From Brienomyrus brachyistius (taxonomy: Eukaryota; Chordata; Actinopteri; Osteoglossiformes; Mormyridae): DNA of 64,000 nt. The DNA lies in NCBI RefSeq assembly GCF_023856365.1, contig NC_064555.1, positions 14,101,754 through 14,165,753 of the forward strand, in the 5' to 3' direction. The translations under genes were made by a program, and so were the position numbers. Positions 32,914-45,300 of this stretch are shown here, piece by piece. Every line of letters begins with the position of its first letter. Within the stretch, counting starts at the first letter, position 1. A model generated the notes under the pieces. The model did not search any database. It saw nothing but the letters and a program-made list of their open reading frames with translations, and was not told the DNA's origin.

Positions 32914-35900
32914 GTGAGCCTGGAACCTTCCTCTGGCTATTCTTGTTTCTGAGTCCCCAAAATGGCATGCGCGTGTCCCACCACTGTCTAATAACAGGGT
33001 GGCTTTCTGACAGCCCTTTTGGCTATACAGCGGGTCCCATTAATGAGGGTCTAGCAGAATATTGGAGTCTGGTCCTCAAGCGGATGTTCACATACAGGAA
33101 ATGGGACCAGATCAGTCCAAGTTTAACACTGATTGCTGCTTTTATGTTTAGGCATTTCATCAGAGGTGGAAATTTCAGGTCCAGAAAGTAAAAATCCAGT
33201 CCAAGATTTAGTTTCAACCAACCATTTAAGTATAAAGAAATTTTCACCTCCTGAATTTCATGTAACTAAGAATCTGCCTGCTTAGTGTATTAACAGCCCA
33301 TTTAGGTAGTTCAGCTATAAAAGCTTGTAGTTTTGTCATGCACGCTAATGTCATTCTGGTTTTTATAGTGTGGTGTTTTGTACTTCAGCACTGATTCCGG
33401 GCTCATCCAGGGTATCGCCATGTCTCTCTGCCTTTTCTCGCGCAATCTGTCCTGGGAAACACTCCTCCTGTAGCCCACGCTGTGTCCCAGTTTACCATAG
33501 GGCCCCCAAACACTCCTCCTGTAGCCCACGCTGTCTCCCAGTTTACCATAGGGCCCCCAAACACTCCTCCTGTAGCCCACGCTGTCTCCCAGTTTACCAT
33601 AGGGCCCCCAAACACTCCTCCTGTAGCCCACGCTGTCTCCCAGTTTACCATAGGGCCCCCAAACACTCCTCCTGTAGCCCACACTGTCTCCCAGCGTACC
33701 ATGATGTGTACCCTTGCCCCCCCCCCCTTGCTATAGCAGGCCTGCTCCCTCTACCTGTGCTCCGTCCCTCAGGGGTGGGCAGCCAGCTGGTCAACAATGA
33801 GCAGGGTTCGGGATACAGGAAGTGGACCAGCCGCCTCCCCCCCAGAAGCCCATCCTCTTATTTTTAGTCCTGTTTGTTCTATTGTGCATGACCCAGGAGG
33901 CTGAGCTCAAGCTGCCCCCTCGTTATCAAGCGCACACACACGCACACTTCCCAGCACATGTGGAGCCTCTCTTCGAATATTCTCGGAAAGGTGTCTATGA
34001 TGCCCCTTTGACCTTGAGGGTCCCTTGTCCTCGTGGCAGTGCTGTCATGCCTCATATAAGGTGCCGAGGCTTTGTTCGCACAGGCCATCGTCACCAGATG
34101 CTATTACCCACCGACTCTCCTTACCTGGCACCCAAAACTGCTCTTTCAGGTACAGTCAGCTAAGCTCTCGTTATCAGGTATCATGTAGGATGCAGCTGCC
34201 TGCATCGTGTGCTGTATGTTTAGCTGAAGGCCTCACGGTTTGGTCACCCGCACGATGACCTTGCCCTCAGTGTCTCTGGCTGTATGTGTCAGTGGGCTAG
34301 GCCAATGTGCCTGTGATCAGAAGGTCATAGGTTCAACTCCCAAGGTCGGCAGAAGGGTTAGGGTTAGAGTTTTATTTTTTTTAATAGAAGTGTCTGCTAG
34401 GTAAAATGTATATGTCAATAACAAGCCCCCTTCCCCATGCACTGTGGCACTTGGCTTGTTCCGAGAGAAACAGATTCTGCGTGTCCATGCAAGCAGGGAA
34501 GGCTGCAGCCATGTACTTTTGTCTGTTAAATGCTTCCTGTTGGTGTTGGAGCTTGCAGATGTAAACACAATCACAAGCATTGTTGAGGAATGCCCCCTAC
34601 CTGTTCGGAGAGGGGAATTAGGATTCTGAAGTGCTGCAGCGTAACCTGAAGATGACTGTGTACCAGTGTTTCTTTTTGATGAATACTTATTGCATCCTGT
34701 CAGTTAAATGGGTGTAAACGTTTTCCTTATTTCAGAAAAAGAGAAGGAGGAAGATCGACCGCAGCATGATCGGGGAACCAATGAACTTCGTACACCTGAC
34801 GCATATCGGCTCAGGGGAGATGGCAGAAGGACTGGCCCCGGTAAGCGGAGTTGGACGCTGTCACGCTGGGTGGGGTTCCTAGGCATTCTGGTTCAGATGT
34901 ATATCAATACTTGAGCCGCAGACCTTAGTGGGTTTTTATAGTGATGGGCAGCCGTGGACCATGCAGATACGGTGTTAGTGCCAACCTGCCCAAGTTGTTG
35001 CCATTTAGGGGGCTGCTTTGCAAACATAGCAGACGAGCATCACAGAACTGATCTCTGCTCAGAATGCATTCAGTTATACGTCTTTGGAATGGAATTCCCC
35101 TGGGGGATCAAACTAGAGCTTGGTTTCAGTGTTTGCCTCTCCTGGACCACAATCATGTTTACGTTCCCTGGACCACAATCACTTATCAGTTAGCATGGTT
35201 AGCGCTGCAGTTTAACAGTGTAGCTTACAGCACTTCTTTGTGGAAGTTCCTGTGTGTGTGTACCTTCTGTTCCACTTTTTCCACATCTATATCTATCTAG
35301 TTGCTTAGCTACCCTTTTATCTTATGGATTTCATCCCTGCCACCAGCCACGATGCTCCATGCCGTTTTGACCTGCGAAATTCTTGCCATATCTTCTCGTA
35401 AACAAACAATGGTGAGATGTACAGTGAACTTTTGGCTGAATTCCCCTCCCCCGATGTCCCCCGCCGGAATGCACCGGCTCTTTGTTCACCATCCTATATT
35501 TAACCCTGTGTGTGATCTCAGCTCGGTGTCAGTGCTCTGAGAAAAGGCTTCCCTCGAGAGACCGTAGGCCACTTCTTGGCACCCACCCCCCATTTTTTAT
35601 TGGTCCCCCTGCCGCCTGGCCAGGTCCCCCAGCCTGGAGGCTGCTGATGAGGGCCCAGAAGCCTTGCTCCTAAAATAAATGGCCACCCTCCCCAGGTCCC
35701 GTGGGCTCCAGACACAGTCTGAGAGGCGGGGCTTCTCTGTGGCTTCCGCCCAGCTGTGCCTCTGAGCCCCCTTCTCTGTGCCTGTCAGCCAGTTCCCTGC
35801 TGAAACAAGCAGCGTCCCCCCCCCCCCAAAAGAGATGGGGCAAACCCACAGCATAGCAGTACAGTTACGTAATTGTCTTTGTTCCAGCTCGCGTCATGTA

Positions 35901-36968
35901 ACCCGCATCCCTTTCTTTGCCACCTTGCCTCTGTGGGCCGGGCGTGGCAGGTCGAGGCCGCTGTGTGGCTCGCTGGGACACGGGCAGGGTGTGAGCAGGC
36001 CGTCCGCACCATCACCTGAAGATGGCGCTGTGCGTAGCCTGCCTCTGGCCGCGCACCCCAGAGTTTATTCGGCATCCAAACACTCTTTGGATCTCGGGTC
36101 GAGCCGTGGTCGTGGAAAGGGGGATTGTTTACCCCCTTGTGGTGGTGGTCTCACTGTTTATGTTGACGTGTGTATTTATTGCACATTCGTTTCGGCTTCT
36201 ATAATTTTTTTTAATTATATTGTCTTTTCTACTTCTGTCTCATTTGTATGTATAATCGTATACCTTGTGCGGCAAAACAAATCCTGATTTTGAATCCTAA
36301 GATTCTGATCCGACGGTACGCCCCCCCCCACCAGCCCTTTACTGTTAAAGCGGTATGGGGAGTTCATGGCGCTCCCTGGGAATCCCTGCTGGGCTCATCA
36401 CATCGGGAGGAGGGGGGTGCAGAGGGGCCTGGTCTCCCCTCCCCCACACTGCTGTTTGTGTGTGTATGACAGCTGTGCGGAGCGTTCTGAGACAGGAGGC
36501 TAGACATCTTCCTCCTGTGTGTGTGTGGGGGGGGTGGTCTTAGCAGGATGTGTCCTTTTAACACATCAGTCCCTTCCCCCTTCTCACAGAAGTATAGGAT
36601 CTAAAACAAAGGATGGCACAGTTGAGATCAGGGGAAGAGTTTGGTAACAGCCTGAGCCGTTACCTAAGCCTGTGTTACGAAACTCCTCATTTCAAGACGT
36701 TTGATCTGACGGTGCATCAGACTGCTAGACTTGCGACAGCTACTAATGAAAGGCCAGTGTGATACAATCTCACCCCCCACCTCCCCCACCCCACCAACAG
36801 CAGAAAGCTACGCTACCCATAATATCCTTGTAAGAAGTGGAAGATACACTTATCCCCTCACTGGCTTAAGCACTGATCTGTTTCTCTCTCTCTCTCTAGT
36901 CTGGCCCTATTCAGGAGCAGATGAGGTCAAAGGGACGCAGTGCCAATGGGCGGGGTGCTTTCCTATAG
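32860..36968 (+). CDS. cdc42se1: CDC42 small effector protein 1 (SPEC1), 75 aa, 3 coding exons
   Basis: A small CRIB-only effector that binds GTP-loaded CDC42 at the plasma membrane and influences actin organisation. Exons are 32860-32913, 34736-34840 and 36900-36968, joined in phase 0. The N terminus [15 protein letters not shown] has the paired cysteines (10 and 11) that are palmitoylated in the family. A basic run KKRRRKIDR precedes the CRIB motif [16 protein letters not shown] (residues 30-45). The C terminus IQEQMRSKG matches human. The human NRDRPW-type insertion near the end is missing, so the protein is 75 rather than 79 residues. Conserved synteny with mllt11 and bnipl supports the CDC42SE1 rather than CDC42SE2 identity. 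Confidence 0.95.
33163..33256. mobile_element. Short MITE related to the copy at 50912
   Basis: It contains TTTCAGGTCCAGAAAGTAAA and TTTCAACCAACCATTTAAG, shared with one arm of the 50912-51075 element. The outer ends GAGGTGGAAATTT and AATTTTCACCTC are inverted with respect to each other. Confidence 0.5.
33460..33714. repeat. 51-bp minisatellite, 5 copies, in cdc42se1 intron
   Basis: Units start at 33460, 33511, 33562, 33613 and 33664. The first four are almost identical and the fifth diverges at its end. They abut with no spacers, so this is not a CRISPR array. Because 51 is a multiple of three, several frames stay open on both strands (up to about 165 codons), which explains the long repetitive open frames here. 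There is no splice or start context for expression. Confidence 0.95.
34282..34402 (+). mobile_element. tRNA-headed SINE fragment
   Basis: GTCAGTGGGCTAGGCCAATG resembles an A box, and CATAGGTTCAACTCCC fits a B box about 40 bases on. A short body with GGGTTAGGGTTAGAG follows. It lies in the cdc42se1 second coding intron. Confidence 0.5.
34736..34840 (+). CDS. cdc42se1: cdc42se1 CRIB exon
   Basis: The acceptor is TTTCAG|AAA and the donor CCCCG|GTAAGC. The 35 codons include the whole CRIB motif. Confidence 0.96.
36900..36968 (+). CDS. cdc42se1: cdc42se1 last coding exon
   Basis: The acceptor is CTCTCTAG|TCT after a CT-rich tract, and the stop is TAG at 36966-36968. It encodes [19 protein letters not shown] and two more residues. 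Confidence 0.94.
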   Translation, partial: SGPIQEQMRSKGRSANGRGAFL

Positions 36969-37183
36969 CCTCTAAGCCCCCTCCAGCTTTACAGGTATGC
37001 ATAACTTTAATGGGTGTGCCCCGCTAAAAAGAAACGGAACCTTCTGGCAAGGGCAGGGAGCATAGAGAGGCCTTAACAGAAAACGGTCCTGAAGCCAGAC
37101 ACCTTCCGTGTTGCGGCAGTTCCGGGTTTGTTTGGGGTATTTGTCTAATGAGCTATATTGTCTGGCTTCGTTAATTTATATGC

Positions 37184-37189
37184 AATAAA
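37184..37189 (+). terminator. cdc42se1: Candidate cdc42se1 poly(A) signal
   Basis: AATAAA lies 216 bases after the stop and is followed by a T/G-rich stretch. A splice donor after the stop (ACAG|GTATGC near 36994) and an acceptor at about 37266 leave a spliced 3'UTR as an alternative. Confidence 0.5.
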
Positions 37190-37205
37190 TTTTGTTTGAC
37201 AGAGC

Positions 37206-40200
37206 ACTTCACAAGGTTTTCTACTTAAACATTAATTCGGCAATCTTCTCTTCTCTCCATTTTCAGGAGAAGCTACCAATTGCAGCCGTATAAAGTCTCT
37301 GACCCTGCCTGCCCACAGTCGTGCTGGGATCCAGCCCAGCACTTAGCAATTTGGAAGATCCCCGGCTCCCATCCACTCTGCTGAGATTGTTTGCTAGACG
37401 TCCCAAAAACAGTGCACCTCAGACATGGCATTAAGCCCTTACACCTGTATTTTTAGAGGATGACTTATTTTACGTATTGTATAAAATGTTTCTGTAGTAG
37501 TTAACAACTGATTTTGAGTGTGCGTGTTACAATTGAGATAGGGTTGGAATTTCTGATTTTAAAGCTTTGATTGGGCTGTAGAGTGTCACAGTTGAGAATT
37601 CTCCCCTCTAGCAAATGGATAGAATGCCGTTTGCGATGTGCAATCTTTTATCAAAGTGAGTGTGTGTGTGTTTATGTATGTAACATGTTTCAGCACATTT
37701 CTTTTTACTGCCACCTTAAATTTTGTTTGGCTCCAGTGCAGATTACTGCCTTAGTGTTGTTTATGGTGGCTCTCAATTTTAGCTCTTTTTAAACCTGTTC
37801 AGCTTACAAATTTTCAAAGCGCGAGTTTTCAGAATACTGTAGAATTAGATCATTGGTCTGTCCTGTATGCGGAGGTTGTCACAATGATGACACGACCCAA
37901 AGTGTTAATGCCAAGGAGTCTTATGTTCAGTTTAGCATTCATGGCTACGCATCATCGCTGCCGACTGACGGCACTCCTTCCTGTCCGCTGGTGCTCACCT
38001 GAAAGCACATGGACGGTTAAACCATCGGGCACCTGAGCTGCCTGTTCGCATGAAAACCTGCCCCCTGCCTCTGCCGGCAGGTTTGACGAAAGACTGCTCG
38101 GCTCAGCCTTAACAAGGCCATCTGGGATATTTCACCTTGGAGCAACATCCGGATCTAGTGTAAAAACGTGCCCTTCTTAAGCCCTCAAGCCGCATTCCGC
38201 CATCAGGGTCTTACACCCTCTCTATAGTGGCCAAACCTGGGACTGGACTCCTGTCATCTACTACACTACCCCCGGACCAAACACACACCCTGGAACCAGA
38301 GTGTGGTAGGAGAGCGGGCTGTGTTGGTGTTTTGGTGTCCGGCTGGCCCAGTTCTATACCAAACCCTGCAGTGGAGCTGAGGTTAAATGTCACTTTTACA
38401 CTTCCTGGAAAAGGACTGAACTTTACCGTTACTCTTCGTATTAGGGATTCAGCTTAGATTTATTTTTTTTTGACTGAAGATTTTAAATGTTAATGAATTT
38501 TGTTAAAATACTGCAGCCAAACATCTAGTTTGCTTCTTTCGTGTTTTTCCCCCTCGCCTCTATACCCGAGTGCTTTTTATTCCTTTAATTTACAGCTGTA
38601 GTCCACTTCTTCCCCCAGCTCCCAGTGCATTGGTTAATTTTTTTTCCCCCAGTTGTTGCTTGATATTACATTTTTTTTTTTTTTTGGAAGATTGCATTTC
38701 AGGTCCGTTAAGATACAAGGAAAAGCACATTAATCCCTCAATCCATGATTTTGCTCTGGATTCTCTCACGGGGAATATAGTTTTTGAAATAACGTGCTCT
38801 TTCATTTAAAAAGGGGTGGTGTTTAAGGGGGTGCCAGTGTTTGTAGTGGGAGGGGTGGGAAAGGTTCACTGGAGAGTACAAGTTTTTTTTTTGTTTTTTT
38901 TTTTTAACCGTGTACCGGAAGCTTCAGTAGTTCTGTGGAAGTCACATGGCCACCCCCTGTGGTGTGAAAGGGGCAGTGCACTTCCTAATGGCTGTCTGTG
39001 TGCAGATCTGACCTAATTGCAGGTGCGGACTGGGCTAGAGTGCCTCAACACTGCAAAACCTTCCTGTTAAAGTGATGCATGTACAATTTCACCCATATAC
39101 AATCCCATGTGCAATGTACACTGCTTGCCTTAGCCAACTTAGTGTCATTAAAATTTATATTTCCTAAATTTTTTTATTCAGCAGTAATACAACAATCTTC
39201 ATTACTGTGTAATGTGGGCACACTTAAATTTTCACAAGCAAACCTTCACTTAATAGCATGGCTTCTTGCTCACATACACCAGCTTAAGTCTCACTGGAAT
39301 TGGTAAATTGAGCAAGTATGGGCCGAGATTGCAAGAACCCTCCATATGTGTCTGACTTGGACATAAGGTTAAACCAACCCGAACCAGCACCAATACTGAA
39401 AAAGTACAGGTAATTCAGCATTGTGCTAATACTAGCCATACTTACAGAAGATGGATGGGTATCACGCTGGTAACTGCTTGTCCTATTCAGGGTCACGGGA
39501 CCTAGAGCTTATCCTGGAGTGTGGGTGGAAGGAAGTGAACAACGTAGGACAGGCTGCCAACCCATCACAGGGCAGACACACACACACACCTATGGAGAAT
39601 TTGGCAACTCCGGTTAACCTCAGCATATGTTTGGACTGTGAGGGGGAAACTGAAGTAGCTGGAGGAAACCCCACGACGACACGAGAACATGCAAACTGTA
39701 CACACACACAGAGCCATGATGGCGACTCAAACCCTGGTTCCAGAGATGTGAGGCAACAGTGCTGACAACTGCATCACCATGCCACACTTGATATTTAAAA
39801 AACAAATACAAAAAAGTGACAATGCATAAATCAGCATCAGCTTTGACTGACTACAGAGTTACAATGAATCACACTAGAATGTTCTAACAGTATTTACAAA
39901 AACATTGCCAGTACAGTAGTGACTCAGGTTGAAATTGGCAACTTTGAGAAAACAACCTACTTGTAACAGGTGTTACCTGTTGAATGAGGCATTCAAAAGG
40001 TATAGTTATATATCAGCATAATCAAACTTTAACCAGCTGAAATAACTCTTACAATTAATTGCATAATCCATTACAGAGGCAGACTGCACCACTCTGGGAA
40101 TGGGGGGGGATGTGGTAAATTAATTTTATTTGTACAGGCAAAGGTAACACTACAGGAATTAATTTTAGAGAATCACTGTTAGTTTTCAACCTACTTCTCT

Positions 40201-41722
40201 CAGTAGATTGGTGTTTGAAAGAAAGCGAGAATAGATGTGGAACACTGTGCTTCTGGACTTGAACAGCTGTTAATCCTTTGCTAATATTCATCTCCCACTA
40301 TCTGACCAGATGGTTCATGGACAAACTCACTCCCTTCCCTTAAAGTCTGAGTTATTTACAACACTGTTTATTCATCTGTATTTCTACAAGCATCCATCCA
40401 TACATGTTAAAGGCTTTAAATATTGCCTGGATGGGGAGTGTGAAAAAATATAAAAAGGTTTGATGACTAAACAAAAACAGGTCAGCCTTAGTAATTAAGA
40501 GGAGCAGGTGGATCTGTACACACAGCCCTTGGGCTTTCATTGTTCACTCGGATTGAAAACATCTTTCGTTTATCTAGATTCTAGAAGCTTCAGGTTGAAG
40601 CTGCAAGATTAAAAACAAATTAAATTAACTGACAAGTGCGGTGAAATGGAGAAACAAGATCTAAGAAATCCACAAAAAAAAAAAAAACACAAATGGCAAA
40701 TTGTATGCGAGTGATTTGATTAATCTGCCAATCTACCTTCAAAAGCACTTGTCCTGATTGGGCTGTGGAGTGTCAATCGGTTAATTTATCATAAAAAATG
40801 ACACAAAAGGATGATACTGAAAGTCCAAAATGAACTTAACTTTCTGTCCTCATTCTGAACTCATCTCTGATCTTACTTCCTCAAAGGCCACTTCCTGTGT
40901 CCTGTGAGATCATGCTGCCTGACACTCCTCTACGAAGCTGTAATCAACACAATGGGGGGGGGGGGGTGTCAGGTACCCTTCTCTGTGCTTGCAGTCCTCT
41001 AAAAAAAAAAAAAAAAAAAAAAAAAAGACGGCCAGCGCATGCCTTGATAAACACACCTCGCATCGAGGCAGCCAATCACATAACAGCATACTTCTTTGTA
41101 TTTAAGGTTTGTCCCATTACACAAATTGCCCTGTCCCTTAAAGAAAATAAATAAAATCTTTTGTGTATTTAGAATAAGAACCTCTCAGTGGATACTGACC
41201 TTGCCTTTCCCATGCAAAGGGGCGTCCAGCATTTCCGAAAAGTTAGCATGACGTTACTGACAGGCCTGTGGGTGATATTTCAGACCCACAGGGGAGGGCC
41301 ATTTGTTTTGAGGAGGATGACAGAATGCTCACCCTGGAGGGGGGGGGGGTCAGGGGGACAAACCATGAGCTGAAATTTCCCTTTCCTACCACCTGAGGTC
41401 CACGTCAGCAAGGCTGGAGTTTCCCTGTAATCCAACAGCCATTTAAAAGGAAGCTATGATCCATGTATAATCACTGTCACTCAGCTGGGAGATTTTTTTG
41501 GGGGGGGGGGGGGGGGGGGGGCGGCATAAGAGGGGTCACAGTGTGTACATTTGGGCCAACCTTATTAGCCAATGATAAGAAGAATCAGAGTGACATGGGA
41601 GGGGAACTCCTGGGGCCAATCAGCTTCCTGCTGGGGGGCAGTGCCCCCACATCAAAAACCTCCACACCCAATGAATAGGACTGAACTTTCCCCCCCACAT
41701 ACAACAGGTTAAGAAATGACAC
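37206..41722. other. cdc42se1-bnipl intergenic region (3' ends facing)
   Basis: No coding exon is recognisable. It holds the reverse GATGGATGG-type repeat (39449-39787), T-runs near 38670-38685 and 38882-38904, a 27-base A run near 41002-41027 and a long G run near 41500-41521. Human C1ORF56, which lies between these genes, was not found. Confidence 0.5.
39449..39787 (-). mobile_element. GATGGATGG-tailed interspersed repeat, near full length, reverse
   Basis: It starts with GATGGATGGGTATCACGCTG and ends near GCATCACCATGCC, the reverse complement of the family's GGCA(G)CACGGTG head. Between them is GGAGGAAACCCC and CATGCAAACT, also family landmarks. No certain target-site duplication was found. 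Confidence 0.65.
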
Positions 41723-41728
41723 TTTATT
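41723..41728 (-). terminator. bnipl: Candidate bnipl poly(A) signal
   Basis: AATAAAG on the minus strand lies about 615 bases beyond the bnipl stop. It is the first clear hexamer downstream. Confidence 0.5.
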
Positions 41729-42341
41729 GCAAGTAATACAGCAAATGCCCTTAACTGAGGCAATTCTGCATTTCAACATACAGGAACAATAAATATTTGA
41801 ATACGAAATACTTAATACAACTCATCACACACACATATACAAGACGACTCTTGGGGCCTGGCATAAAAATCAGACTAAGCTGCCACTTTGAATGTACGTC
41901 GCTGGCAACAAAATGCACCATTTTTTGAGAGACTTTGCTTACTCCATCGGACAGACAACACTCATAGCCCACAAGAAAAAAAAAAAACACAAACAGGAGA
42001 GGTCAAGTCTATTTTTAAAATAAGAGAGAGAAAAAAACAAGTTATGACATACTACTGGTGTTGACACACTTATCTTGGTAGGATGCAGACCAACAGTTGC
42101 CATAGTGACAGGATCCCATTTCAGAAACCATGACAGCTCTGTGAAGGAACCGGTCAGGCATCAAACAGTTCCCAAACCACACGGATGATTCGGGATGAAC
42201 TCGGGGAGGCGGGGTGGAAGGTTAGTGCGGTCCGATCGAGATGCGACTTGCTGAACTTCATCTTCAAGCTGCGTGGTGGTTTTTAGTCCAGCACCTTGGG
42301 TGGTCTGCCGTATTCCAGCTTTGTTTGTAAGATCACGCACT

Positions 42342-42366
42342 TCACTTGTTCACCGTCTCATCAAAC
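42342..42366 (-). CDS. bnipl: bnipl last exon
   Basis: The acceptor is GTACAG|G and the stop is TGA at 42342-42344. It adds FDETVNK to the BCH-domain end. Confidence 0.8.
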
Positions 42367-45300
42367 CTGTACAGGATATACATTATATGCAACCGTTTAA
42401 AAAGACACACACACACACGTATTTTTAAAAACCACCAACCACAAAACAGCAACAAGTACATGCAAGGCAGCTGTTTCTAGCTATACACAGAGCATGCATG
42501 TGTTGTGGAGGAAGTGAAACAATCAACAGTTTTCTAGGTGGGGGGGGTGATAAATCTTAGCCTGAGAAGGTAGATCCAGCCCTGTGTACCCCACTTCTGT
42601 AGGTATGGGAGGAATGCACTGGCATAGCAAATCAAAGTCACCGTGTGCCGCCTTGACTTTCGATCAGCTCTGCCCCCCCCCCCCCCAAGCCTGAATGAGT
42701 GTTCAGGAGAGGGGCAGAGCTGGGGCTCAGTGGTGCAGACACTCACCTGCGGACACAGTCTGGGATCTGCACCTGTGCCATCGGAGAATCTGGGACAGCT
42801 CCTTCAGACTGTGCACCAGCCGGATCTTCCGGTTAAACTTCACACTGGGGGTATGCACGTAGGTTACATATTCAGAAGACACTGCCCACCCCCCCCCCCA
42901 CCCCAAAGCAAGGAACAATTGGAAAAGCAGGGTCAGTCATCCAGAGGCATGTACAAGGGCTGAAAATTGATTGCCTGAGGGCCCATCCCTTATCATCCAT
43001 GATTGGCTAATAAGGTTCGCCCCTGTCCTCACCTGACAAAAGGTTTAATGATGGTGATCAGGGCCTTGATGTACCAAAGGGGGTGAAACCACCAAGACAC
43101 TTTTCAGGTTCTTCCTTAGCCTGGTAGAGAGGAAGCATGGTGAACTGGTTAGCCAAGGCATGGGTCTCTTCACTCCTATCTCACTGTACCTGCAGCATTC
43201 TCCTCTACACAGGACAGTCAGAAAATTCCACCATCGTCATCACCAACTTGACAGATTCGGTTCAAGACTTCCCCACCAAATCTGTGTTCTCCAGTAACCT
43301 CAGAAGTAGTGAGGAGTGGTCCTACTTCAGCAAGGAACGTGACTGCAGGGATGACTTGGGCACCACAAACCACCTTCACCACCATCAGGGGTTGGGCAAT
43401 TTTATCCAGAAAGAGTTGCTGTGTGCGCAGGTTTTGCTGCAACCCAGTTAGGTCACTAAGAGGGCTGATGGGTGTGAGGACTCTTCAGCCAAAGTTTTAA
43501 CAGCTGACAAAGGTTACCCAAAAAACCTGCACACACACTCGTCCTTTGTGAATAAGGCTGACCACCCTTCACCTACATCATTTAACAAAGTTTTTTTTTT
43601 TTTTCCTAAATCAGGGACAACACAAATTTCAGCTCATCTAACCTAAAGTTCGTTTTTTGAACCCAGTATGAAGACATCACCACTTTTACGGTGGGAAAGC
43701 TTTATTAATCATTTAAGGGTGTTTGCACATGGCTTTTGGGAACTGACTAAGAAACGCCTAGCGCAATAAGCTAGAACCCCCTAGACACTGATAGCCATGA
43801 CTCATCTGCAGAGTCAGGCTTTGGGTGAGTCACAGCAGCGCTGTGGAGGCAACTGATGTCATGATCGCAGAGGCCAAAAGAGGCCAGTGGGTACAGAGTC
43901 ACACAGCCATCAAACCTGCCTCCATTGAAGTAAGGCACCGGATGACATCAGCCCTGAGGGACACACGAGCAGCCCCACAGAGTCAAGATTATCATGAAAG
44001 TTTATAATATACCTTTACAGCATCATGAGCGATGGGAGTATGAACCAGGAATTATTTCCACCTTTGTTGTACAGCACAAGTCAGAATTGTAGAAGGCAGC
44101 CATGTCATAGACGGGATGACAGGGCACTGGCTCAGATGCTCAGACGCACACTCACGTACACTCAGACCTCAGGCTTAGTACAGGCTTGTTTTATGAATCA
44201 CCTCAAAACCTTTTTTTAAACGAAAAACAAAAAGATAAAAATAAAAAACAATGGGAATGCTTTTCATATCCATTCTGTGTGACCCATGGCAGAAAATACT
44301 GAAAGGAAAAAGTACAGAACATATATAGAGGACAAAGCCCCTATCCTGAGAGGACTATCAAGCGCTGTACGGTGACAGTCACTCCTAAATAAGCACTCAG
44401 TCCGAAAACACCAACTGTGAGGGCGGCTGCGGGAAATACATGCATCTTCCAACTATTTATCCAGTAAAGGGTACAAATGTTGTCCTGCAAACCATCCCTG
44501 AAGGCACAAGGCAAGAGATCCTATACAGGAGCAGGAGTAAATACTAAGATGACTGAGCAGCATGTGTCTGAGGAGACCGAAACCTGAATAGCACAAATAT
44601 AACCACAACTAGAGAAGAGAAGAAAAAAAAAAAATTAAAAAAATGAATGCTTAGAACTTAAAAAGGCTGACTACAGATGAAAGATCAAAGCTTACGAATG
44701 TCAATAGGGGGCGATGAAGTCACACACTCATAAGGCATAAATAAAAATTTAACGCTGGACAGCTGATGTCACGTGTGGCCTCTACGGATGGGTGTAGCCT
44801 TTTCGGCATTCTCAGGAGGTTTGAGGCTGCCTGCTGATACTGAAACACACCCGGATGGCCACCGCGGGACCAAGTTCCGCGGGTTATCAGAGGAATGCTA
44901 AAAAAAATCACCAGCTCGCGTCTCGCAGCAGCTCCATTCATGCATGAAATACTGCGGCATTTCTGTCATATTTCAAAAATGAGAGCTGATAAAGGGAGAA
45001 CAGGAAGAGACCCTCACAAGCCATTTGCCAACACAATGAATCCCCTATCAAATCATAGACATGGGGGGGGGGGGGGAGAACCAAGTCCTTCAAGCGCCCT
45101 CTTGTGGCCCAATTGAATATCGCACCGGCTAGAAAGGCTGTCATCTGCTTCTACGAGAAAGACGTTGGAGCTGAAGTTCTATCAGGGCGTAAATTCACAG
45201 ACATTTTAGGAACCATTTGCCTTGCGAGTTCGACAGACGCACCTCCTGTCGATGGTGGTGTAGCAACGACGAAGCCACTTGACGTTGGGCATCTTGCTAC

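Noticed and set aside
33460..33714. Possible CRISPR-like array
   Set aside because: The 51-bp units abut without spacers and the DNA is vertebrate. It is an ordinary minisatellite.
33370..33867. 165-codon repetitive open frame as a protein
   Set aside because: It is explained by a repeat unit divisible by three; all frames show repeated peptides and nothing supports expression.
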